DNA from: a virus
Direction: 5' to 3' (one strand)
Virus record (IMG/VR): IMGVR_UViG_3300032249_000167
Span: 1 to 38,988 of that record
DNA length: 38,988 nt
The notes beneath the pieces were generated by a model. The model did not search any database. It was not told where the DNA came from and saw only the letters and a program-made list of their open reading frames with translations. Shown here piece after piece: positions 30,353 through 36,382 of the stretch. The position numbers and the translations under genes are program-made. Within the stretch, counting starts at the first letter, position 1. Every line of letters starts with the position of its first letter.

Positions 30353-30495
30353 TTGCACTCCGTACAATAGTTATCAACTCTTACATTTTCGTAAGATGTA
30401 TGATAGATGGAACCACAATGGATACACACTACTTTAACCTGACCATTTCTATCGTTTTCAGCCCAATAAAAAGGGTTCCTAACTCTTAGATTCAT
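30349..30495 (-). CDS. Zinc-ribbon miniprotein (48 aa)
   Basis: 48 residues: MNLRVRNPFYWAENDRNGQV, then KVVCIHCGSIYHTSYENVRV and DNYCTECK. Two CxxC pairs (CIHC and CTEC) form a complete small zinc ribbon. Its ATG and TGA overlap both neighbours by four bases (ATGA), so it fits exactly between the HNH protein and the phosphoesterase. Confidence 0.65.
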   Translation of the reverse strand: MNLRVRNPFYWAENDRNGQVKVVCIHCGSIYHTSYENVRVDNYCTECK

Positions 30496-30773
30496 TTCTT
30501 TTTTGCTCTTCGTTTATTCTCTAAGGCAACGTTCTTGCTCTTAGATAGTACTCGTAGATTTTTCATGCCATCACGACCAGCACGACCACCGTTATCTTTA
30601 TGATCTACCTCTTGATCTTTTCGTAAGGATTTACCTGTGGCTTTTTTATAGTCCACACGAGCCTTATTGCTAGAAGTAGTAACAGTAGTGCCATCTTTTT
30701 TCTTACGTTTAAATACATAGATCGGCCTACCGCCATTCTGTTTACTACCTTTGTATGGTCCAAATATTTTCAT
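30492..30773 (-). CDS. Small HNH nuclease
   Basis: 93 residues. The core is EVDHKDNGGRAGRDGMKNLR followed by VLSKSKNVALEN: a D-H pair (57-58) with the following Asn at 72 and Asn/Asn at 81 and 86, the H-N-N/H layout of HNH endonucleases. The N-terminus (KGSKQNGGRPIYVFKRKKKDG) is basic, for DNA contact. It might be a homing-type or recombination nuclease. Encoded within the replication operon and coupled at both ends. Confidence 0.78.
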   Translation of the reverse strand: MKIFGPYKGSKQNGGRPIYVFKRKKKDGTTVTTSSNKARVDYKKATGKSLRKDQEVDHKDNGGRAGRDGMKNLRVLSKSKNVALENKRRAKKK

Positions 30774-31069
30774 TTAGTCCAGTCTCCTCTTAGTACTAGC
30801 AGTCCTATGACTGCGTAGTTTGCCATATCTTTGAATGAATCCTCAAGGGATTCGTGTTGAGGTTGAAAACCTCCAGTATCTTGCATGTATTCGTATAAGT
30901 TATTTATACGTGCCAACTTGTCATGCATACGAACTCTAAGTCCATTGATAGCACCACCTGGCGCTTCGGCAATATTCTTAGGGCCGTAATCCTTATGTTT
31001 AGATAGCAATAGTTTCTCTAGTTCATTGAACGTATCGCTTAACGCTATCTCAAATTCTTTACTTATCAT
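30770..31069 (-). CDS. Nmad1/DUF1599-like small protein
   Basis: 99 residues. The pattern LLLSKHKDYGPKNI, then GLRVRMHDKLARINNL and ESLEDSFKDMANYAVIGLLVLRGDW is that of the DUF1599/Nmad1 group, distantly MazG-like all-helical proteins frequent in phages. The Lys-Asp and Glu/Asp pairs on helices could bind metal and nucleotide. A role in nucleotide metabolism or base modification is known for some relatives; here it is inference. Confidence 0.65.
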   Translation of the reverse strand: MISKEFEIALSDTFNELEKLLLSKHKDYGPKNIAEAPGGAINGLRVRMHDKLARINNLYEYMQDTGGFQPQHESLEDSFKDMANYAVIGLLVLRGDWTK

Positions 31070-31415
31070 CGTGCTCCTTTAGTAATTCCTCTACTCCCTG
31101 CACCAAATCTGCTGCAAGTTCTACTGTATGCGCTTCATTTATAAACCTATGTAATGTTTCTTCACCTTCTGATGCATTAACTAATGCCAAGGCAATAGAT
31201 TGAATCAAGTCATATAGATTATCTAGGTCACCATGATCTATTAGATGAGCCATCTCATCAAGTATGGCAAACAGTTCTAATGAGTACTGGCTACTTAAAC
31301 GAACCTTCCATTCAAAACTTATTTCACAGTGGTCTAAGAATGTAAATAAATCAGGTGTGAGAAAGTCACAATCCTTGCACTTATATCCTTTTTCTGTAGG
31401 TATCAGCATTGTCAT
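31059..31415 (-). CDS. Helical protein with N-terminal C2HC-like zinc motif
   Basis: 118 residues. The start YKCKDCDFLTPDLFTFLDHC gives Cys-x2-Cys plus His-Cys, a C2HC-type zinc finger. The rest is an amphipathic helical bundle (LFAILDEMAHLIDHGDLDNL, then ELAADLVQGVEELLKEH). Overlaps the primase gene by an ATGA and its downstream neighbour by 11 bases. Function unknown; it could be a primase or helicase accessory protein. Confidence 0.5.
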   Translation of the reverse strand: MTMLIPTEKGYKCKDCDFLTPDLFTFLDHCEISFEWKVRLSSQYSLELFAILDEMAHLIDHGDLDNLYDLIQSIALALVNASEGEETLHRFINEAHTVELAADLVQGVEELLKEHDDK

Positions 31416-32035
31416 TGTGAGTTAGCCACCTTCTGCGTAAAGTACTCAGCACCATGCTTGAGATACATAGAGTTAACATCTTCACCCTCAGGCATCTGAA
31501 CAGTAATGACGTTACCTAATTCTCTAGTCAATGATTTAGAAAACTCATGCCCTGCTTGATCTCCGTCAGCAAACATGAATACCTTGTCGAAGTCTGCTAG
31601 TAATTTCGTATAATGTTTTTTCCAATTGTTTACTCCAGGCACTCCGACGGAAGGGAGACCACAAACATAATCCAACGTGATCGTGTCAATCTCACCTTCA
31701 CAAATACAAATGTACGATGAGGCTTTGAAGAACGCTCTCGTATTAAAGAGGTGTGTAGTTGCACCAGCCAAGCCCATGTACTTTGGTTCTTGCGAATCCA
31801 TAGACCTGAACCTGAGGTCAACCACACCCGTACGTGTAATGTACGGAATAGACAACCTATTTTCATATTGTTCATGCCCCGTAATTGGATCTAGCACGAC
31901 GCCCAATCCCACTTTGCGGGCTATCTCCAACGAGATTCCCCGTTCTCCGAGGTAATCCTCCGCTTCGTGTACTGCTGCTGCGTAATACTTGGCTGCTTTG
32001 CCCAGAGATTCTCTCTGCAAACTTGACTGCTTCAT
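31412..32035 (-). CDS. Primase catalytic (Toprim) subunit, split from its zinc domain
   Basis: 207 residues. DnaG-type features: YLGERGISLEIARKVGLG (29-45), CEGEIDT (112-118) and FADGDQAG (155-162), the Glu and Asp-x-Asp metal ligands of the Toprim fold, and VGVPGVNNWK between them. The zinc domain needed for template reading is encoded by the overlapping gene 31872-32240 in another frame. An in-frame stop lies nine bases before the ATG, so this chain starts here unless a frameshift occurs upstream of the overlap. It primes DNA synthesis for the phage fork. Confidence 0.85.
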   Translation of the reverse strand: MKQSSLQRESLGKAAKYYAAAVHEAEDYLGERGISLEIARKVGLGVVLDPITGHEQYENRLSIPYITRTGVVDLRFRSMDSQEPKYMGLAGATTHLFNTRAFFKASSYICICEGEIDTITLDYVCGLPSVGVPGVNNWKKHYTKLLADFDKVFMFADGDQAGHEFSKSLTRELGNVITVQMPEGEDVNSMYLKHGAEYFTQKVANSQ

Positions 32036-32240
32036 AAAACTTTAGCCCCTCTTTCCCCATAATAATGTTATAAGTGTTTCCCTTAACTTGACAGGCGAAA
32101 CAACAAAATACATTTTCTCTAGTGTTGACTGTGGCCGATCTATGTGTGTCGTCGTGGAAGGGACATCTGATTGATGACCATCCACTTCGTTCAGGTACTT
32201 TTGCTCCATAGTGCTCCAGTATCGGCTTAATCGGTAACAC
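31872..32240 (-). CDS. Primase zinc-binding (CHC2) subunit
   Basis: 122 residues with a GTG start that overlaps the nuclease gene by 14 bases. CPFHDD (26-31) and FCCFAC (45-50) give the Cys-x2-His and Cys-x2-Cys zinc ligands of DnaG primases, and GLKFYEAVKFAERISG (65-80) is the normal end of that domain. The last 55 residues are Ser/Arg/Gly-rich and lie in the frame overlapping the Toprim gene by 164 bases; they look like read-through of non-coding frame. A fused primase by +1 frameshift, or an assembly indel, are the alternatives. Confidence 0.75.
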   Translation of the reverse strand: MLPIKPILEHYGAKVPERSGWSSIRCPFHDDTHRSATVNTRENVFCCFACQVKGNTYNIIMGKEGLKFYEAVKFAERISGQSSQVLRSSSTRSGGLPRRTGNLVGDSPQSGIGRRARSNYGA

Positions 32241-32598
32241 ATCTACATGATGTGACTTTCTTGATCCATTGGTTGAAATCTTCCACCACCCATGCTTGAT
32301 CGATGCCTGCCATCCTACGCTTAACTATAACATACGATGGTGGTACCTCGCTAAGTGAACGTGCCTCTGCATAATGCTTTGCTTCGATAGTTGCTTCATT
32401 CCAGAACTCAGGCAACTTTAGCGCCTTAGTCGCCTTGAGTTCCAGGATATAAGTTTTACCATTGGCAATAACAACAATGTCGCCTTCGTCTTTTGCGCCA
32501 GCCTTAGTTAATCTTTCAGCCATTACATTTTTAGAACGCAACCATTTTAATACAGTTGTTTCAAATAAAGAACCTTTGCGACCATTCTTGTTTGCCAT
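32227..32598 (-). CDS. Hjc-like PD-(D/E)xK nuclease
   Basis: 123 residues. KGSLFETTVLKWLRSKN supplies the N-terminal Glu (E13), followed by DEGDIVV (D40) and YILELKATK (E53-x-K55), the complete PD-(D/E)xK active site in the order found in archaeal Holliday-junction resolvases of the Hjc type. Basic surface and small size fit a dimeric resolvase. It would process recombination or replication junctions before packaging. A restriction-type endonuclease is less likely given the length. Confidence 0.78.
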   Translation of the reverse strand: MANKNGRKGSLFETTVLKWLRSKNVMAERLTKAGAKDEGDIVVIANGKTYILELKATKALKLPEFWNEATIEAKHYAEARSLSEVPPSYVIVKRRMAGIDQAWVVEDFNQWIKKVTSCRCVTD

Positions 32599-32605
32599 TT
32601 AGTCT

Positions 32606-33028
32606 TTAATACCAACCCTTTCGCAAGTGGTGTTGAAGCGCCAAAGTAGGCGTTTTATACCGTTTTTTGATGTATTTTATACCCAAGTCAACTTGCTGAG
32701 TTGGGGTGGTATCTTCTGACATACGTAGAATTTGGGGTATTCCGTATGCAGTAGACTTTGGATTATCTGCTGTGTAATCCCAGCGAGATTCCTTAGACCA
32801 GAGTGTTAATAAAGATTTCCACTCATGATCGTTCCAACCTTGTAACTTTACTTTCATCTTAGCGTAACGCTTAGCGAGTATTTTACTTTGACTAATTGTG
32901 AGTTCTTGTTCTTTGCATTCTGGTTTCGTAGGGGTTAGGACCATCATAGTCGCAACCGCACTTTGAGGCCAGAAACCCGCAAAGACCACAAAACACATCA
33001 ATATGTATTTGAGGTTGTTTTTCTTCAT
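32606..33028 (-). CDS. Secreted lytic transglycosylase-like protein
   Basis: 140 residues from the ATG at 33026-33028, with an excellent AGAGGAGAG site. Residues 1-26 are a signal peptide: a KKNN start, a hydrophobic LKYILMCFVVFAGFW core and an AVA end. The catalytic region WKSLLTLWSKESRWDYTADNP has the transglycosylase Glu (E80) followed by AYGIPQI, as in SLT domains; the end reads YIKKRYKTPTLALQHHLRKGWY. It should cleave peptidoglycan glycan strands outside the membrane. Its place in the replication operon, apart from the lysis genes, is unusual. Confidence 0.78.
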   Translation of the reverse strand: MKKNNLKYILMCFVVFAGFWPQSAVATMMVLTPTKPECKEQELTISQSKILAKRYAKMKVKLQGWNDHEWKSLLTLWSKESRWDYTADNPKSTAYGIPQILRMSEDTTPTQQVDLGIKYIKKRYKTPTLALQHHLRKGWY

Positions 33029-33240
33029 AGTCTCTCCTCTGTTGGGGCTGTTGCCTTTGTCCCACAGACAGCACACTCCATATCGATAAAGTATGAACTT
33101 ATTGTTTCACTATCGTCATCCCATTCGACTAATAGTTTCCATATATAAGAACCGCAAGGACATACTTTGGTAGGTTCACCACGTATATCCATTGATTCTT
33201 TATAGTCTGGTTTTAATTCCCAGATATCCTTGGCGCTCAT
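33025..33240 (-). CDS. Zinc-ribbon protein (71 aa)
   Basis: 71 residues: CPCGSYIWKLLVEWDDDSET, then SYFIDMECAVCGTKATAPTE. CxCG and CAVCG form the two knuckles of a zinc ribbon about 28 residues apart. It is coupled to the DnaB-like gene upstream (ATGA) and to the transglycosylase downstream. It may act in the replication complex; no enzymatic residues. Confidence 0.6.
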   Translation of the reverse strand: MSAKDIWELKPDYKESMDIRGEPTKVCPCGSYIWKLLVEWDDDSETISSYFIDMECAVCGTKATAPTEERL

Positions 33241-34025
33241 AATCTTTCAGGTATATCGGAAACTTCCATCACTTCAGGATTAAATTGTAGCCAGAACGAT
33301 GTATCGCCAGTTGGATCTGCTTTGCCGTATCTGTTTTTAACAGGTGCGACAGCAATATATCCAGGAGCGTTACTTCCGACAGTTAAGATCAAGGCTGGTA
33401 GTTGTGCTACCATTCCTTGTAATGCTGATCGTGGCTGACAAGGATTGCCAGGATACGATTCCTTCGTATGGTGAAGGAGAAGAACTGCAGCATTAGTATC
33501 TCTTGCAAGATATTTCAGTTCTTTAATTGTAGAACGCATCGCTGCGAACTCTTCGCCACTATCATTAGATATATCAATTAGATTATCTATAACGATTAAA
33601 GTTGGCGGACAACCCCATAGTTCTTCAAAAGCAGATACTTCCATATCTAAATCAGCCAATGTTGGCGCTGAGTCAAATGACCAGAAGATATGCCCTGAAT
33701 GTTCATTGATAGTCTTACGAGACTCCTCAACTGAATCTATGAGCATCTGTTCAGCCATTGATTGTGGCTGTCCAGAAATCATTGATAGCAAACGCATAGC
33801 CATAGTGTGGGCATTGGTGTCTGCACTTATGTAAAGAGTAGGAACTTTAGTTCTTAAAGCAACTGCAAGGGCAAGTGTTGATTTACCTGCCCCTGGAGTT
33901 CCTGCAATCATAGACACTTCTGCCCGTCGTATGACGATTTTATTTACGTCAAAGGTACGGAATACAGTTGGTAATGGTTCACCACCGATATCCTTACTAC
34001 CTACGGCACGGGCTAAGGTTCTCAT
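33237..34025 (-). CDS. DnaB/RecA-like replicative ATPase
   Basis: 262 residues. Walker A AGTPGAGKST (41-50), Walker B TLIVIDN (142-148), a VLLLHHTKE segment (181-189) matching the SF4 helicase sensor region, and VKNRYGKADPTG, a DnaB-type end motif. At 262 residues it is only the ATPase domain; the N-terminal helical domain of DnaB is missing, as in many phage helicases. It probably unwinds DNA at the fork with the primase encoded downstream. RadA/KaiC-like function is the alternative. Confidence 0.82.
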   Translation of the reverse strand: MRTLARAVGSKDIGGEPLPTVFRTFDVNKIVIRRAEVSMIAGTPGAGKSTLALAVALRTKVPTLYISADTNAHTMAMRLLSMISGQPQSMAEQMLIDSVEESRKTINEHSGHIFWSFDSAPTLADLDMEVSAFEELWGCPPTLIVIDNLIDISNDSGEEFAAMRSTIKELKYLARDTNAAVLLLHHTKESYPGNPCQPRSALQGMVAQLPALILTVGSNAPGYIAVAPVKNRYGKADPTGDTSFWLQFNPEVMEVSDIPERL

Positions 34026-34028
34026 TAA

Positions 34029-34451
34029 CTAAAACGAATTCCAATCTGCATCAGTACGTCGGATCCATACTGGCTCACATTGGTCAGGCGTTCCCTTAGG
34101 AGATGGACACATGAACGCTTTCCATGGACCCTTTGCCCCAGCACCTGTTCGCTTAGTCATCTCACCATGTTTACAAGCACGACTTGACGGACCTGTACTT
34201 GGTGAAAATGTTTGTGTTGGTGTTGCTACTGGCCTAGCACCTAGACCTTGTGCAAGATTACCTACTGCTTGTTCTACGCTTGTAGGTGCTCCTTCTAATG
34301 AAGATGCCATTGTAGAGATTAGATTCTCTGCACCGATATCTCCCAGTATCTGAGTCAAGTTACCCTTGAACCCATCGGCTGTATCTCCTGCGATCAAGAA
34401 GATACGACCATCATTTAACTTAGCACTAACTTGGAAGTTAGCATTAGCCAT
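34029..34451 (-). CDS. Putative ssDNA-binding/replication-associated protein
   Basis: 140 residues from the ATG at 34449-34451 (AAGGAGC upstream), overlapping the nuclease stop by eight bases. Residues 1-60 have a beta-rich start (FQVSAKLNDGRIFLIAGDTA); 60-95 are flexible and Pro/Ser/Thr-rich; the C-terminus has CKHGEMTKRTGAGAKGPWKA followed by MCPSPKGTPDQCEP, a Cys/His module that recurs in this type of phage gene. Position between the Cas4-like nuclease and the helicase suggests a fork accessory. No direct evidence for ssDNA binding. Confidence 0.5.
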   Translation of the reverse strand: MANANFQVSAKLNDGRIFLIAGDTADGFKGNLTQILGDIGAENLISTMASSLEGAPTSVEQAVGNLAQGLGARPVATPTQTFSPSTGPSSRACKHGEMTKRTGAGAKGPWKAFMCPSPKGTPDQCEPVWIRRTDADWNSF

Positions 34452-35220
34452 TGTTTTGCTCCTTATCCGTGTATTTTCCATTCATAAACTTACAGTGAGA
34501 CAGTACACCACATCGACCACAGTTGCTTAGATTAGGCAGGAAGATCTCAGCCTTACGAGCCTTATCAAAGCCAAGGAATATTTCCTCTACTTTTTCTGTT
34601 GCTAGATGTTCTAAATTCCATATAGATACATGTCCAGTTCGTGCATCCCAAAAGCCTGCTTTGTTCACTTCAAGGCCATCCATCTTGCGCAAAGCCCACG
34701 CATAAGTAGCAAGTTGAAGTGGGTGCCTTTGGGATGACGCCCCTGTCTTTATATCAAGGAGGACTATGTTGCCATCGAAATCCGTCATCACTCGGTCAAT
34801 GGCCATTTTAACAGTTGTATCTACTAAAGGAACTTCATACTGTTTTTCTACATAGTCTTTATAGATGCCCCAACCATTGGCACGAAAGTCCGCCCAACGC
34901 TCCAGCATCCATAAACCTTCGCCGTACCACCACGACATATCTTCACGACCACGGAACTGCCAGTCATTCATGTCGCCGTTTATTTCTTCATCTTCTTTAA
35001 CCTGTTGAAACCATGCTTCATTCCATAGTTCTTCAAGGGTAGAATACTTTAGGGGATTTAAGTCATAGAGTTCTGTAGCCTTATGAACGGCAGAACCACC
35101 AGTAAACCAAACAGCATGTCCTTCTTGGATACCTTGAAGTTTAGTTAGATTATACTTCCAGCCACATTCTAGGAATGTACCGAGAGACGAGTAAGAAACA
35201 TGTTGCGGTAAATTGTTCAT
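34444..35220 (-). CDS. Cas4/RecB-like Fe-S exonuclease
   Basis: 258 residues. The family order is complete: SYSSLGTFLECGWKY with Cys19, GSAVHKATE (H46), AIDRVM...IVLLDIKTG (D142, D156, K158), QLATYAWAL (Q169) and a C-terminal CGRCGVLSHC (C234, C237, C243). The four cysteines would hold a 4Fe-4S cluster around a PD-(D/E)xK nuclease, as in Cas4 and AddB. It probably makes or trims DNA ends in recombination-dependent replication. First gene of the replication operon, with the ATG at the predicted transcription start. Confidence 0.85.
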   Translation of the reverse strand: MNNLPQHVSYSSLGTFLECGWKYNLTKLQGIQEGHAVWFTGGSAVHKATELYDLNPLKYSTLEELWNEAWFQQVKEDEEINGDMNDWQFRGREDMSWWYGEGLWMLERWADFRANGWGIYKDYVEKQYEVPLVDTTVKMAIDRVMTDFDGNIVLLDIKTGASSQRHPLQLATYAWALRKMDGLEVNKAGFWDARTGHVSIWNLEHLATEKVEEIFLGFDKARKAEIFLPNLSNCGRCGVLSHCKFMNGKYTDKEQNNG

Positions 35221-35226
35221 ACCGTA

Positions 35227-35255
35227 ATCATACTACACCGTATTTGCTACCGCAA
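35227..35255 (-). promoter_or_regulatory. Promoter for a leaderless replication operon
   Basis: On the minus strand TTGCGG (35250-35255) and TATGAT (35227-35232) are 17 bases apart. The start would fall near 35220, which is the first base of the ATG of the Cas4-like gene (35218-35220), so the mRNA would have no leader. Leaderless mRNAs are common in actinobacteria. The -10 is good; the -35 matches only in TTG. Confidence 0.55.
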
Positions 35256-35420
35256 ATCGAAACGATGCCTGAACCCTGAATTTAAGAAATGCCCCCCCAC
35301 CCCCCAAGAAAAATCTTGGTTGGTAGAATGGCTGGTTAGGCTTTTGCCGTCACCCGTCATTTGAAGTTTCTGCCCCACGGTTTCCCGCATGGGTATAATA
35401 TATGATAATCAACCAAGGCG

Positions 35421-35471
35421 CAAAACAACAAAAAGCCCCCCTTGCCTATGGAATTACCTTAGGTAGGGGGG
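35421..35471 (-). terminator. Terminator of the late/lysis operon
   Basis: CCCCCCT-t-GCCTA (35436-35448) pairs with TAGGTAGGGGGG (35460-35471), with one bulged T, and on the minus strand is followed by CTTTTTGTTGTTTTG. It lies about 40 bases after the holin stop at 35514 and would end transcription of the late genes. Confidence 0.82.
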
Positions 35472-35513
35472 TTAAATGTCTTAAAATGGCCTTTAAAGGC
35501 TAATTAGGGGTAC

Positions 35514-35726
35514 TTATTCGGCTCCTATGCCGTACTCTTTTTCAGTCTTATCAGCCCATTTAGCCAATGGAGCAGCCAATGCGCCAATTAGGATTGCTTG
35601 CTCTGGGGCAAGGTCGGCAGCAAGGGCTAATCCCATTGTAACTGCTGATGCTAGAACAGCACGGATATAAGATTTAAAAGCAGCCTTTGTCTTAGGGTCT
35701 TTTAATTTAGCAACTAAGTCTTTCAT
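35514..35726 (-). CDS. Holin
   Basis: 70 residues behind a strong AAGGAGAAC site. The sequence has a basic N-terminus (KDLVAKLKDPKTKAAFKSYI), a membrane region RAVLASAVTMGLALAADLAP and a second hydrophobic stretch AILIGALAAPLAKW, then a charged tail. This two-helix layout and the position next to an endolysin fit a class II holin that opens the inner membrane. It overlaps the endolysin gene by four bases. Confidence 0.75.
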   Translation of the reverse strand: MKDLVAKLKDPKTKAAFKSYIRAVLASAVTMGLALAADLAPEQAILIGALAAPLAKWADKTEKEYGIGAE

Positions 35727-36172
35727 TTGTTCTCCTTCTTAGGCAACGGCTTTACTGCAGCCTTTACCTTGTTGAGTGTTGTTACATTTCCCAACCAAGG
35801 GAACCAGGGCGCTGTGTTATTGCCTTGATTATCTTTGATGGAAATATGTAGATGTTTATTATGTGGATTGCTACCAGTATATTTAGATTCGCCATTACTG
35901 ACGGACCAAATTTTACCAGTAAAAATTAAGTATTTAACTCTTGGGTCTGATTGCAACTTCTTATAAAGGTCAAAACAATCTATACCATTGGCTGGGTCGT
36001 GAGTTAAATCTACGGCGTAGCCTGTATTATGGTCTGAGTTAGGACTCTGATTTAGGTGAGCAGCAGAAGGCAAAAGTCCGTCCGAAGCCTTCTTGCGTTT
36101 CGGTCTTAATGCCGTCGCCTGGCGCAATACAGCAATCGCAGCAGGTGTGGCTTTCTTGACAACAGTTGTCAT
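35723..36172 (-). CDS. Endolysin, M15-like zinc peptidase
   Basis: 149 residues. SDHNTGYAVDLTHDP provides the HxxxGxAxD motif (H48, D55) and NKHLHIS the HxH end (H107, H109), the zinc ligands of M15-type D-Ala-D-Ala or L-Ala-D-Glu peptidases. No cell-wall-binding domain is recognised; the C-terminus is basic (LPKKENK). It should cut peptide crosslinks in peptidoglycan at lysis. Flanked by two small membrane proteins. Confidence 0.8.
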   Translation of the reverse strand: MTTVVKKATPAAIAVLRQATALRPKRKKASDGLLPSAAHLNQSPNSDHNTGYAVDLTHDPANGIDCFDLYKKLQSDPRVKYLIFTGKIWSVSNGESKYTGSNPHNKHLHISIKDNQGNNTAPWFPWLGNVTTLNKVKAAVKPLPKKENK

Positions 36173-36178
36173 TTATAC

Positions 36179-36382
36179 TCATTTCTTTAATGCTTGTAAT
36201 ACTAAGTCTGTTAAAAATTCTACTTTATCGTCTAGTTGATTAACCTTATCACGAAGACTTGAGCCACCATTTGGTTTAAGTTCAGTAAGATAATGTTTTA
36301 CCATCCATCTAACTGCAGCAGCAAGTGCTCCAACAAGTGTGGTTATTGCTACTAATAATGCAGCCCAATCTTGCATTGTCAT
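36179..36382 (-). CDS. Small membrane protein, putative second holin
   Basis: 67 residues: a single transmembrane segment WAALLVAITTLVGALAAAVR (6-25), then a basic linker and a C-terminal coiled coil (LRDKVNQLDDKVEFLTDLVL). This one-helix plus coiled-coil layout occurs next to endolysins of many actinophages. It may act as holin, antiholin or spanin-like partner. The start overlaps the previous stop (TAATG); a second ATG six bases later is possible. Confidence 0.65.
   Translation of the reverse strand: MTMQDWAALLVAITTLVGALAAAVRWMVKHYLTELKPNGGSSLRDKVNQLDDKVEFLTDLVLQALKK

Larger units (their letters stand above)
35221..35513. other. Intergenic region between lysis and replication operons
   Basis: Non-coding. 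It holds the promoter above, a C-run (seven C, one A, six C, 35292-35305), a small hairpin CCAAGA/TCTTGG (35304-35319) and the late terminator. No gene of convincing length is visible on either strand. Confidence 0.6.
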
